Shown here: positions 35,006-47,441 of the stretch, one piece after another
Numbering within the stretch: the stretch's first letter is position 1
Layout of the letters: every line of letters begins with the position of its first letter
Origin: Larix kaempferi
Taxonomy: Eukaryota; Streptophyta; Pinopsida; Pinales; Pinaceae
Reading direction: 5' to 3'
Length of the DNA: 64,000 nt
Assembly: GCA_027924585.1 (NCBI GenBank)
Contig: BSBM01000125.1
Span: 625,001 to 689,000, forward strand
The notes under the pieces: generated by a model
What the model saw: only the letters and a program-made list of their open reading frames with translations
Told to the model about the DNA's origin: nothing
The model's database searches: none
Made by a program: the position numbers and the translations under genes

Positions 35006-35221
35006 TTTTTTTTCACCAAAACAACTATGTTTGTATTAATAAAACATACTGCAAGGCAGAGTCTTAGATTTTTTACATTAAGTGAATAAATTCCATTCCA
35101 AGCAGAAGCTGAAATGAGATCCAAAATTATTACAGTCATCCTTTGTTGCGCAAAATTTATAGGTTCTACTGGTATATAGTTGAAAAAAGAGACCTAAAAC
35201 CAAAATGCATTTGCAAAACAT

Positions 35222-36790
35222 AGACTAATTACTTTTAATTTGAGTGTTGGTTGGCTCTGTATGGTTGAGAGACTTATCAATTTCCATATTTTCCTCGGAC
35301 TGTTGCGCTATTTCATCCTCCCAAAGCTGCCATAATTATGTCTCCATCGCACTACCTTGATTTAAGGCAGGTGAAGTGGAATTTTGGCTCTAGAAATTGA
35401 TGGAGTTTCAGAGAAGGATGACCTCTTCTTCCAGAGTTGTCAAGTATTATTGATGTGCATCCAAAGTTTCAATAGTGGGAGTATTTTGCATGGAGTTTTG
35501 AGTTCCCACGTTTTGCAGTCGTGAAGAGATGGAGAGGATCATTGAACTGTTTCCTTTAATATGTTATTCATGTCTTCTTAGGGCCTTCTTCAAATCCATA
35601 ATCTCCTTATGCATATTGTCGTTGCAGGTTGGACACACTATTTTCGCCAAATTAAGGACAACCCAACATGTGTTAGTCAAATTCCCCACCAAGTATTCCC
35701 TTTCAGTTTCTCGTGACCTCTATAAAGCATTGATAGCACGATGTATCTCAAACCAATGCCAATGGATTTCCTTACCAAATTGGTCGGGAATGAGATCCTT
35801 CTAATATAACTTCAAACCATCGACAAAGAGAGGGGAAGGAGGCCCAAGAAGACAGATGGAATGGCTCTCATTGAGTTGTGAGGAACTAACGAACTTAGAG
35901 AAACTAGCAAACCCAGAGGCGCGAGGGAAATTACTTTCCCTCATATCATTTGCTCCATGACAACAATTGAGACTATAGGACCTTAAATTCATCACCCAAC
36001 AATTGTGATGAAACCTCATATTAACCAAAGAATCCTGCAAATTTGTAAGGGGATAGGAATTTTGAGAAGAACCCAAGTTTGGAATGGAGTCCCTCAAACC
36101 GTGAAGGTGTGCCCGGATTCTTGGAGACCAAGCTTTCCCATCGACAAACAAGGGACGGATCCCACATTTCCATTACAAGTTATGAGGAGTCATTTTAAGA
36201 ATAAAGGAGAAGTAAATTCCCCCAGAGCTCGTGCTTATGTGAATGGGATTGTTATCTCTATGAAAGGTCCTATTTGTACTCGAAGGAGTTACAAAATTTA
36301 AATGTTGACACCTATACTTTGCACACATTAGTAACCTTCATGGATCTGGATCATGGTTGTTGCCCCAATTTTTTAGAATTCCCTCCTTGCTCCTAACAAC
36401 ATTATTTTCCTTTGTATCCACCCTTTGGTTATGTTAACGCAGAACATGGAAGAAACTAATTTTGGTGGAATGATTTGTCTAGTTTTTTTTCCTTGTTATC
36501 CACCTAGCCAAAACAATGTATTTAGGAGGAGAGGTCTTTGCACCAGCTTGATCATTATCTCAGAGTCCCCAATTACCGTGAGGCAGTTCAATCTGAGCGA
36601 GTGGGATTGTAGAAGATCTTGGTATAGAGTTGTTGCTTCTTCTTGGTTATTTGTTGTCGTTCCAAGTCCCCATTCAAAGCACAATTTTTCATTTCCATCA
36701 AGATCAAGGATGATCCCCCTGCGCCTGCCACCCCTATTATTGTGATGATGCTATTGGTTAGGTTGAGGATGAAATGTGATAGAGAACAAG
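35222..36790 (-). pseudogene. LINE-D: RNase H and long post-RNase H region
   Basis: On the minus strand, RNase H reads GGRRRGIILDLDGNEKLCFEWGLG, TNNQEEATTLYQDLL (catalytic Glu) and CLTVIGDSEIMIKL (catalytic Asp). After a shift it continues SFFHVLR-stop-HNQRVDTKENNVVRSKGIL. That same frame then runs for roughly 390 codons to a TAG at 35222 with about ten stops, holding open stretches such as 36151-35804. Its late part has a CPTC motif and a Lys/Glu-rich helix (EIMDLKKALRRHE). No known domain is recognised after RNase H. Confidence 0.6.
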
Positions 36791-36833
36791 GGAATTGTAG
36801 AAGTGAAGGTTTATTAATTCCAAGAAGAGGTGG

Positions 36834-37212
36834 TGTCTAAAGACACTATTATAGTACTGGAGCACAAATGAGCATAACTTAGCATACAGTAAATAACACA
36901 CGATAACCTAAAACTTTAATGTATTGCCACTTCTTGATTGAATGCTAAACATATCCATAAGATCCTTTGTGTATGGTAAAAAATATAACTAAATTATTTA
37001 TATGGGAAGACATAGTCATCTTTGATCATCTTTGGTGCACCTAAATCTCATGCTTTTCAGCCTCAACCTACACACCAGTTGACTAAGTTGAACCACCTTT
37101 AGTTGGCCCAACTTAATAGTCGACTTCTCTAGCAGACTCACAAGTCAATCTTAGAATATCTATTGATTGTCTCCAAAATATCCAAAGGTGAGATGATCAT
37201 GTTGTTACAACA
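36834..37212 (-). repeat. candidate copia LTR
   Basis: On the minus strand a purine-rich tract (GGGGGCAGGGGGAG) ends at about 37213 and is followed by TGTTGTAACAACATG. A TATA-like ATATAAATA (plus 36996-37003) lies about 210 bases in. The far end is placed tentatively at TGTCTAAAGACAC on the plus strand. No second LTR is available to test this. Confidence 0.4.
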
Positions 37213-37266
37213 CTCCCCCTGCCCCCATCCCGCCGTGTCAGCACAACTCTCTAGATATTTAGGAGG

Positions 37267-37345
37267 TGGAATTATCTCTATACCCCCCCCGTAATTGTAG
37301 CAACCTCAAGCCCAAGGTGGGATGGGGGGTATAGAGATAATTCCA
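37267..37345. repeat. 22-bp perfect inverted repeat, 35-base loop
   Basis: 37267-37288 and 37324-37345 are exact reverse complements, beginning TGGAATTATCTCTATACC and ending in runs of C/G. The structure lies between copia RNase H and the polypurine tract, so RNA from the element would form a strong hairpin close to its 3' end. Confidence 0.9.
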
Positions 37346-37508
37346 ACAATAGTTTGTACCAATGATCATGAAGTTCCACATGCTTCATCTTACCACGAAT
37401 AACAAGGTTTTTGACTACTATGGTCAACTCCTTAAAGGGGAATTTGAGTTCACCCATTAGGTTGCAAATACACATTGCCTCTATGCACAGGGCTTCACTT
37501 ATTGCCAA
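37278..37508 (-). pseudogene. copia RNase H tail
   Basis: The 76-codon frame reads MAISEALCIEAMCICNLMGE, FPFKELTIVV and KHVELHDHWYKLL, which align in order with the C-terminal RNase H of copia elements (normally A(V/T)SEA.CEA.WLRNL and KHVE(L)H.H). The DNQS segment is deleted. The last 20 or so codons are derived from the inverted repeat. No reverse transcriptase is visible upstream (higher coordinates). Confidence 0.55.
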
Positions 37509-39049
37509 ATATCATATCATGGTCATTCATAAAGGGGGTTTTGAAATTGTGAAAAATCAAGTTAATATATTGTTTCATGTTAAGGGGAGAGAGGTATTTT
37601 TTTAATTGAAACAGGTTTATAGGCATTGTGGGTTTGGGGGTTTCACGAGGCACATGGAGTTTATAAGTATTATGGAGGTGTTATATGTTTTGGCAGTGGC
37701 CTGTTGAGTAAAAAATCAATGCACAATGAACAATGGTGAAACTCTCTTTTAGAAGCATAAATCGACAATGAGGTCATAACCCCACTCCTTACTAAGATCA
37801 CCTAAATCCTTTGTATGGAAAACGAGATAAAGAACTAGAACCCATGTGCCACATACCTTTGTATGTATAATTTGTCCTAACCCACTTTTTAATATATTTA
37901 TTTGTGTAAGCTTTTATCTCTAATTCTCCATGGTTTATTTGTTGCATTTTGATTCTATGTTTTCTTTAAAATCCCATACCTTGATTCCATATTCAAGGGT
38001 AGAAGTGTTTGTTAGTTCAATGGGATCTCCCTGATTTTTCACTATATGGGGCTTCTATTGAGTGGATGATTTCGGTTGGAACAATGAGGGTTTTTAGTTT
38101 TTTACAATCACATGGAAGTCAATATCACCACACAACATATATGATCCCTCCATATAGCTTCATGGGGATATGTATATATGCAAGCCAAAATAAAAGTTTT
38201 TTGGGGTAAGCACACACTTTGAGGCAAATAAAAAACAAACAAAAAAACAACTTGCTTATTCAATGTTTGCTAGATATTTTTATTAACTCAATTGGTTGAA
38301 AGTTACTTTATTAAACAAGAGTTGTGTGCAACTTAGTCCCTGCCTTATGTAACATATTATAGAAACAAAAATCAATATTAAATATCAGTAAGACAATAAA
38401 AAATTAAACAAAATATTTCACAAATTCAATATAATTTAATCATGACGACCTTTGTAAGTACATTTGGCATCATAGTAGTCGTGTATCACTCATAAACATA
38501 TATATTACAATAATACTATTTATTAATAAAAATTGCATGTTAATGATACTCTTTCAATATAAACGTATGGATTTACGTTGTATAATTTTTTTGGAATGGG
38601 TAGGGAATATATATATATATATAGTGACAAGAATACAACACTTCTACATAAATATTTCATGAACATTGTAAAGTTTTCATATTGTACGTAAAAAAATTTC
38701 TTCTTATTTTTAGTCTAATATATATTTAAATTGGTTTTATCAAGGCCTATAAACCAACCAAAATTCAACACATATGAAAAACATTAAATAAATAAAAACA
38801 AATTAATATTATTTTTCATAAACTTTAAATATACCTTTGGTTTCTTTGTATCATTATCCAAACTAATAGGGTAAGGTGAAACATAGAGTCTCTACATACG
38901 AGACTAATAAGAGGTCTTTAAGTTTGTCTTTTCATTAAGTTATTTTTTTGAAAAGTTCATGCAACTTTAAGTTTCCACATAACTTTATTGCAAAGTGCAT
39001 TTCATTTATAGTGATCCACTAACCTATGGACCAACCTATACTAAACACG
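37509..39049. other. AT-rich sequence, no gene
   Basis: No domain is seen. TA microsatellite occurs at about 38607-38621. Part of this may be the 3' LTR of the gypsy element to the right, but no boundary could be fixed. Confidence 0.35.
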
Positions 39050-41460
39050 TGGCACTTTGGTTGTTTTTGTGCATTTATGAAAAATGGCATACCTTTAATC
39101 TCGAAAAATGAGCTTTTATTGTATCCCTTTTGGTGGAAATCCTATCTTCCCATAAGGCATACCTATGTTGTGAGTCCCAAGCCCTTATATTCTCTACTAA
39201 GCTCTTATTTTTGATCTTCATGGGTTCTTATTGAAAGACTCAACTTGGCCATTCCCTCGAGGATAATAGTTGAAAGAATGACTGAGGGTGATATTGAATT
39301 ATTGGTAGAAGGATATCATTCTAATGGAGATGAAGTATTCGACATTATCAATTAATATTTTTTTTGGGACGACCAAACCTAGATAGGATATTTTCTTCCA
39401 GAAACATAATGGATACCAAGTATGTGGCTTGCTTGGTGGGGATAGCCTCCACCCATTTGTTAAAGTAGTATGTGGCAATCAATATCCATATACGTTGGCC
39501 ACTAGAAGGGGGGTGTATTCCTCCAATAAAATCTAGACCCCATTGCTGGAAAGGGGATTCCACTTGAAGTAGTTTGAGAAGTAAGGCAAGGATTTTTTTC
39601 TTTCCAACAAAATTTTTACATTTAACACAAGCCCTTACAAAATTATGGACATCTGAAAATACTATGGGCCATCAATATCCAAACCTAAGGATCTTATGTG
39701 TTGTTGTCCTAGTTGTAAAACCCACCCCACATATCCCTTAATGTGTATCCTTGATTGGGAGCTTAGCCTTATCTTCTAGCAGACATTTGAGTAACAACCC
39801 TTTAGGGTTCTTCCAATGTAATTTTGTCTCAATAACACAATATTTGTTAGGGTTGAGTTTCAAAGACTTCCTTTGTGACTTATCTAAGCCCTGAGGGCAA
39901 GTTCTAGTTGTCAATAGGTGCGCTATGTCTTGATCTAGTTGGATTGGTGATAGCAGGTTTTGACATAAATTTGTTCTTTAATTTCGGGTCCATCCTTTAC
40001 ATTAATCTACATTTCATTGACTCCTACTAATTGTAAATTGGATTCAACCATTAGCTTGGGTAATCCCTGATCCTTGATAAGATTGGTAGGCCTTATCACC
40101 ATGTCAATTTCTTGTATCTTAGTGATCCATTTACCCCACTTTCCATATACCTATGGTTGATGGAACATCTCCTTAAATGAAGTATGAGGGAGAAAGGCAA
40201 TGGTATGAGATTGTAGAACATACTCCCTAAAATTCTTGAGCACTTTGAGTAGGTTGTTCATATCGATCCTTGTTCTTTTGCATCAATACAATATCTATGG
40301 TATGCTTAGAAGATAATGGAAATATCATGAAATCTTTACCATAGTTAGGATTGATTAGAACTAGAGATCCCCCCATTTCATGTATTGTTGTGAATGAAAC
40401 CTTGGCTTCATCATCCCAAAATATATCAACATCCTTTTTTAGCATCTTTGACAGGTGCCTGGTTACCTCAATGTTCCCAAGTAATTAGGGATGATATTAG
40501 GGATGAACCTTCTTAGGACATTAATGTTACCAAAGAAATATTGTAGGGCATTTTTATTCCTTGGGAAAGGGGTGATATTATAGCATCAACCCTTTCAAGA
40601 TCTATCTCCACTCCTTGTGTTGAAACAATATGGCATAAGAGTTTTCCCTCTAACATCCCAGAGAAGGATTTCTTGGCATGAGAGATATCCCCAAATGTAT
40701 GCATCTCTCAAAGACCTTCCTCAAATGTTGCACATGGTCCTCAACTCTTATGGAATAAACAATCATATCATCCAAGTATATGACAAAAAAGATCCTTGAT
40801 GTTTGCAAATGCAAAATACATAGCCCTCTGAAAAGTGGCTTCAGTATTGATTAGCACAAAAGGCATTCTCTCGTAGGAAAAGATGCCCCATAGAGTGGTG
40901 AATGTGGTTTTCAACACATCTTCAAGGCCCTTCATGACTTGGTTGTATCCCAAGAATCTATCCAACATGGACATTCTTTATGACCCTACTACCTTTTGCA
41001 ACAATTGATCCATCCTCGGCAAGGCGTAGTTGTCCTTTAGGGAGGCTTTGTTCATATGTTCGAAGTCTACACACAATCTGATTTTCCCAATCTTTTTTCT
41101 CACTATAAACATATTTTCTACCCACTCTAATTACCTTACATGAACTATGATTTTCACATTATACAACTTCCTTACTTCTTTCTCTATTAGTGGGTGCATC
41201 ACACGATTCAATTGCATATGTTTTTGCTTATAGGGCCTAATGTCTTCTCTAAGAGGAATTTGAAGTTGGAATATGTATGGGTCATATGTTTTGAGATGTA
41301 CATACTTCCATGCAAAAACATCCTCAAACTATTGGAACATGTACATCTATTTTTCCTTCTCTGCTTGGGTTAGAGTTTTGGATAACTTGAGAACCTTTGG
41401 GTTTCCTGAGGACCCAAGGTTGTAATATTCATCTTCAAATGATTCTAGCTTTATAGTGGG
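39050..41460 (-). pseudogene. Ty3/gypsy pol: RT, RNase H, integrase
   Basis: Read leftward from 41460: FEDVFAWKYVHLKTYDP, RKKIGKIRLCVDFEHMNKAS and LKDNYALPRMDQLLQ, SMLDRFLGYNQ, ERMPFVLINTEATFQRAM (reverse transcriptase). Then LEGKLLCHIVSTQGVEIDLERV and MLKKDVDIFWDDEAK (RT end to RNase H, with GKDFMIFPLSSKHTIDIVLMQ). Then the integrase zinc finger region (TTTHKILRFGY and FVRACVKC), its core PFQQWGLDFIGGIHPPSSG, ATYYFNKWVEAIP, and YYPRGNGQVESFNKN with ALWEDRIS near 39080. Domain order is RT-RNH-INT as in Ty3/gypsy. Many stops and frameshifts make it inactive. Integrase ATDYF has become ATYYF, losing a catalytic Asp. Confidence 0.85.
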
Positions 41461-42124
41461 GTTTGTGGAACCTCGTATGGGTCAAAAAGTCTTTCAAGAG
41501 GGACCAACCCCTTAATTTGTATGACCCTCTGACCAACCATCATCTTGATGTACTACCTTATATTAGGGCCTCTTGTGTCTTCTTCCTCCATCTTTTGAAT
41601 CAATGTTCATATATGTATATTCATCCATCAAACTCAATAATTTATTAATCTAGTCATCATCCTTGAATACTTTCCATTGCTTAATATTATTAGGAACAAT
41701 AGCCCTATGCATTGTCTTGATGGAATAAAAGAGGTGATCAAAATCTGAAGGGATGAAGATCACAATGGATTTTTTCTTTTAAACAGGAATGAAAATGGGT
41801 TTTGTATTATACAAGCTGAAAACAACCATCAACTACAAATTTATGAGTTTTCTTATCCAAACACATTTTCAAAATGAAGTTTCAGTGTAGTCCAAAATAT
41901 GGCTTGTAGTCCATACTATTAAAAATTGGTAAAAACCTTATTGTCCTACTAGTACTGTAAATTCACACAAATTGAGTTAGCAAAAAAAGAAATCCACACT
42001 GCTTATATCAAACAAAAAAGGGGTTGGGCATGCCTTCTCAACTAACCATGAATCTGAAAGCATTGAGGTGGTCAAAATATTGAGTCTTCATCCATTGCCT
42101 TCACCTCAACAACCTGGGTAGATT
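41461..42124. other. degraded sequence upstream of gypsy RT
   Basis: On the minus strand this should hold the end of gag and the protease, but I recognise neither. The piece YNLGSSGNPKVLKLSK near 41450 fits the linker just before RT. Confidence 0.35.
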
Positions 42125-43102
42125 GACAATGGCTACAATGATTCATGATTAAAAGCTTATCCAATTCAACCCTAATGCCTTCAATTTGTCCCCCTTATTC
42201 ACAGGTGTTGGTCTCGACGTCCTCTAGTATGGAGTTGTAACATCTCGAATTTTCATAAAAATTTAAAACTTTTAAAAACATCATTAAATGTGATAATTAC
42301 AGTTGTGGAAATAATAAATGCTTGTTTAAGACGACAATGATTAAGAAGTCATTACATACTAAACATAATTTAATTACTGAGTTAAAAACATTTTAGATAA
42401 CAACGACACATCATACTTCTGAAAACATGCTTACGACAATAATTGCTCAAGTTAACTGAAAGGTTAGAAATATGATGCAACAAGTTTCTTTTTGACAAGA
42501 CACTGATGGTTTGTTTTCTTGATGTCCAAGGGTGTCCTACGAGGTACCCTGGAGTTTACTTAGCTGCAAAAGCTAAGGCATTTGGAATGTTTCTATGTGC
42601 AGCTAGTAGGTAAGACAATGGCTACAATGATTCATGATTAAAAGCTTATCCAATTCAACCCTAATGCCTTCAATTTGTCCCCCTTATTCACAGGTGTTGG
42701 TCTCGACGTCCTCTAGTATGGAGTTGTAACATCTCGAATTTTCATAAAAATTTAAAACTTTTAAAAACATCATTAAATGTGATAATTACAGTTGTGGAAA
42801 TAATAAATGCTTGTTTAAGACGACAATGATTAAGAAGTCATTACATACTAAACATAATTTAATTACTGAGTTAAAAACATTTTAGATAACAACGACACAT
42901 CATACTTCTGAAAACATGCTTACGACAATAATTGCTCAAGTTAACTGAAAGGTTAGAAATATGATGCAACAAGTTTCTTTTTGACAAGACACTGATGGTT
43001 TGTTTTCTTGATGTCCAAGGGTGTCCTACGAGGTACCCTGGAGTTTACTTAGCTGCAAAAGCTAAGGCATTTGGAATGTTTCTATGTGCAGCTAGTAGGT
43101 AA
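42125..43102 (+). repeat. 489-bp exact tandem duplication
   Basis: 42125-42613 and 42614-43102 are identical as far as I can read, both starting GACAATGGCTACAATGATTC and ending AGCTAGTAGGTAA. The unit includes an LTR-like start, TGTAACATCTCGAATTTTC (42236 and 42725). Exact identity over 489 bases amid old decayed repeats means a very recent event or an assembly artefact. Confidence 0.95.
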
Positions 43103-46100
43103 GAAGTTCTACGTTCACATGATTAAGAGTACGTGTGTCTTTTCAATTCAACGTCGATGTAATAATAAAATGTTATGAACTCCTTTGTGAAACAAGTTAC
43201 TTGCAGGTATGAATACTTTGTTCTAATACTAGTTCAAGTGTTGACTCGCATACCCTTCTAAGTTTATGAAAAAGGCGCCGTCTATTTATTTATTGTAATA
43301 CCAAGTTTATTGTCATGACTATCGTCATTAATGTTGAAGGAATTTACCCACGTCTTAAGGTCATTCTAAAATGTATGTCGTAGATATAGTATTTACACTT
43401 ACTGATTTATCAAAACACTTTGCAATATAAAGCTATTGCGAGAATTATAATTATTGATCATAGCGTTTATGCTATTAACTGACATTATAGTCTTGCTTGA
43501 GAACTTAACACATAAACCTACTCTTTCTCTAATGTTTGCAATTTTAAGAACAATATATGAACTATATAGAAAGAATATATTACTTGTATTATATCTAACA
43601 TTGTAATTTGTATAATAGGGATCCTAACTACCCATAATCTCTATTTATCAATATTGACAAAGGTTGGCTATTATACAAACGTATAAGCCTTACCCTATAT
43701 GACTCAACACCATAAACAAACGCAATATAAACAATATAAGTGTCATAGCATAACTCCAATGTTACGATGCCATAATATTAATTTGAAACTGTGCAAGTGT
43801 ATATATAGAGACTAACATTGTATAGGATGCATGAATGCTAACTTTGAAAACTATACCAATATATGTATTGAAACTACTTTGTATTGAATTCGATTTGACA
43901 TGCGTTCTAAAGCTTGGTGCTTGTCATGCATTTCAACCTGGCATTGATGCTATCACGTCCATGCATTAATGGTTCAGACCAAATTATGTAGTGGAAAGTG
44001 ATGTTGGCACTCCACGTAATACTATTGACGTGAACTTGGTGATATAATAACTATGAATCTTGCTGTGCATGATTTCCACGTCTACTCTCCTCCGAGCTGG
44101 ATACGGTAATGATCCTTAGTATGCAATGTTGGCACTGTCGTGGTTGTGGAAATTTATGAAGCAATAAATGTCATGGTTGCTCGACCTCCAAAGTAGTTTG
44201 CTAGCACCTTCTTGCTCGTTGATTGTATTAGATCTGGATCGTTGATTTGCTAACCCTAGAATCTCGTTGTAAGTGTTTGATGGAGAGTTCTTGGTCTTCA
44301 TTGTTACGCTGGTGTTTGAGTGATGAGGCCGACAGGATGCTGGAAAGTAGGGTTGGAGAATGTAACTCAGAGGTTTCGACCTTGAGACCTGTGGGTGGTG
44401 AATTTAACAGTAACACGTTTACACTTGTGTGCCATGGAGCTACGATAAGGTTATAAAAGTTGTAACTGGTTTATCCCTCTGTCAGTTGATGAAGTCGTAG
44501 TTCGATTCCTTCAGTTGGTGAAAGAAAAACTTCTGTAAATGAATTCGTGGTTTCAGTCCAAAGCTATCAAGCTTCTTCGTTGTTGCTGGGTGATGTACAA
44601 AGGCTCCGAGCTTTTGAGTTTAAAGGTAAGCACTCACCCATAATACGTATTGTTGTGTCTTTAAGATTTCATACTTACTTTTCCTGTTTTAAACTTATTG
44701 CTTGTGTTTTTGGCAGGCACCGGTTTCAAATGAGGTTCCTTGGCAAGGGTTTGGGAATGGAATGCATGCATCCAATTCCTGGTAAGCTCCGGTGGTCCTC
44801 AAATCCCTGTAGGTGCCTTGGACTTGGTTTGATGATGGTTTTGTTGCCGAGAGTCAAAACTGTTCGACCTTGTTTTTTCGATGATGGCCGACTGTTGAGT
44901 TTTTAAGGTTTTTATGTTGACACAAAAAGATGTACAGAGGGTAACCCTCGAATGTTTATATTATTACTTGGCCATTTTGATGCCTAGCTCGTCATTTGAT
45001 AAGAGTTTAGCACTCGTGTTCGTAATGTAGAGAGTCAAGGGTATGACCTTGTGTAGTTTGTGGATAAAGTAATCTTGTTTGATGTTTGTTGATAAGGTTT
45101 AAGCTTATGCGTACTATTGTTTGGAACCTTGATAGGGCCGAAAGTGAACTCTGTTGAGTCTTTGGTTATTCCTGTTGAGTATGGAACTAAGAGCCAAGGG
45201 CTCGTTTATCTATGTAACCATGGTTCGTTTCTTGCAATGGGAAGTTCTGTTTTAAAATAATCATTGAGATCACTGTGTAAAATAATTGTTAAGATTTGCC
45301 GAGCCATGATATTTATCTTTGGATGAGGATTTGTAGTTTGCAAAATGTATGTCTGTACTTCATTCTCTTTGTTGATAACTATAATTTTGGAAAGTCGTTG
45401 AAATAGTTCGACTGTTAAATATTTTTGAAAGGGTTATGCCCCATGTTCTAGTTTCGATTTTTACAAAGGATATGTTATCTGTAACTTCAAATGCTTTCGA
45501 GCTTGTACTAGGGTTTGTGTCCAAGACTAAATCGTTGACAAATAATTTCGATAATGCATATGTTTAGATACTAGGGTTGTAAGCTAAAGTTTAAACATGA
45601 GTATGTAATTTGTGCCTTCGACTAACTGTTAGATGTTTCTTAGACAGTAACTTACCATATATAAAATATGACATGGTTTTGGAAAGTAATGACTAGGGTT
45701 TTATAAGTCATAAAGGTTATCATTCTTTGAATAATGTCTGCAGTTTGTCTTTGAGATAGAAAAATATGATGTTTGTATGCAGAGTTAGGGTTTACAATGT
45801 ATTAGGTTTTGATACTATTGAAACAAACAGTCGATACATGAAATCAAACAGGAAACCAATGAAGAAATAAAGTATGTATAAAGATAAGAAAACTTTATAT
45901 TGATTAGTTCTTGCAGCTGTTAAAATCCTTGGAATACTATTACTTGGAAAACATGATATGTATGATTTTTAATTGCATTTGTTTGCTATTTTAAATGAAT
46001 AGAGATAAGAGAAAATATATATGACTATACAAAAGTTAGACTATATTTATCTTTCATGAAATAACAAAAGAATCCTATATTACTGTTGATACTATACAGT

Positions 46101-47120
46101 AAATTTTTACTATGTTTAGATATAGGACAGAATTGTAAACATAGCACTTACTGTAATTATTTGTCTAATCAATGGCAATCTGCCTATCTCTCATCTATCA
46201 TTTAATTTGCTTCTCTATACTAGAGTATGATGCAAATAACAACATGTGGAAAAATATAGAGATGGTTATCTAATCAGATCTTTAACAAAGCTTTATCATT
46301 CAGACTTAAACAAAGGTCAGAAAATAAATTCATTTGCAAAACAGAGTTTGATACTTTTCACTAAACAGAAATATTAAACTGTAAACAAAATAGGAACAAC
46401 AAAACCTGGTTAACTGAGGGGAAACAAACAGCCCAAGGAGCCTGTTCCACCCAACCAATTCCCGAAGACGGCTAAGTTACTTGCCTTAGGACCCCCGAGC
46501 CTGTTCACTGAACCACCAGGAGGAAGAAACTTAGAACCTTAGGACCTCAACTTGCAGTAGCAATAGTTATCCAGTCTTTAAAAATTAGTAGTCAAAGGGA
46601 CCTGCACCAGCATCTCTGGTTCTCCTTTTCAGAATAATTTGCAGACTTACATTTGCACTCTCACATAGACTCCCTATTCGAATCTCTCAGTGATCACCTG
46701 ATGCACATGAGGAATATTTCTGCAGAAAATATTATGTAAGAGCTACCTGCTCAATTCGAATTTGCCTTGTGTAGGCTGCCTAGGCCTTTCGGTTGTTAAC
46801 TGGTCATTAAATGAGTTGCCTGCTCACTCCCTCCACCTGGGGGATAATGCCACATTTGTAGGGGTTGTTGTCCCATAACTAACAGCTAACGGTGAAATGC
46901 AATTGCTGCCATCTGTCCCATGCCTTCTAACAACTTCCATTCCTCCTAGTGGGTCAGTGAACACTCATTTAACAGCTCCCTTGGGTGTTTGTCTCCTACT
47001 TTAATTTATTAAATAATAATAATCAGTAATTACATTCATCCTTGACCAAACTTGGTCATAATTACAAAAATTTGTAATTAAAATTTAACATAAAGTATTT
47101 TGCCAATAAAATAATATTTT
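43103..47120. other. long LTR-like or non-coding region
   Basis: No protein gene is supported. Starting from TGTAACATCTCG at 42236 or 42725, the style resembles the beginning of Tekay/Del-type gypsy LTRs. A plus-strand TATA (TTATAAAA, 44451-44458) is followed by a possible 91-base intron at 44626-44716 (AAAG|GTAAGC ... TTTTGGCAG|GC). No LTR end or primer binding site was found. The patch 46430-47040 is GC-richer but has no readable frame. Confidence 0.35.
44626..44716 (+). other. candidate small intron
   Basis: A strong donor (G|GTAAGC) and acceptor (pyrimidine/T-rich, TTTTTGGCAG|G) stand 91 bases apart, about 170 bases downstream of a TATA box. It would lie in the transcript of an LTR or of an unannotated non-coding RNA. 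Confidence 0.3.
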
Positions 47121-47441
47121 TCAGAATTTGGGTAGGTGACAGGAGTCCATCATTGAATTATGATATGGGAGGTGTTTCATGTTGTCCACCAATCCCCCCA
47201 TAAGATCGTATGTGTTGTGAAGCATGCATATGAAATCCATAATATTTTTGAATCCACCAAAGAGGTCCCTCCAAGAATCCATAGTTAAACTCTTAAAGCT
47301 CAGATTGCGTGAGAATTGGTCACTAAACTTCCCACTGTTTGGAAATTGTGAATGATTGATGCCTTCCACAGGATTCAAATTTTCCAACTTGGAGGACAAA
47401 GACCCTATCCTAATATTCAATTCAACATTGTCAAAATTAAC
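47121..47441 (-). pseudogene. 3' part of an ORF split by the copia insertion
   Basis: The frame (about 106 codons, ending at a stop at 47121) abuts the copia element at the TTAAC target duplication. The same frame stands on the other side at 54197-54417. Counting the duplicated bases once, the two halves are in register. The protein part begins FDNVELNIRIGSLSSKLENL, which looks helical, and ends SCHLPKF. No domain is recognised. Its position after a LINE-E RNase H suggests that it is the post-RNase H region of that LINE. Confidence 0.55.
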
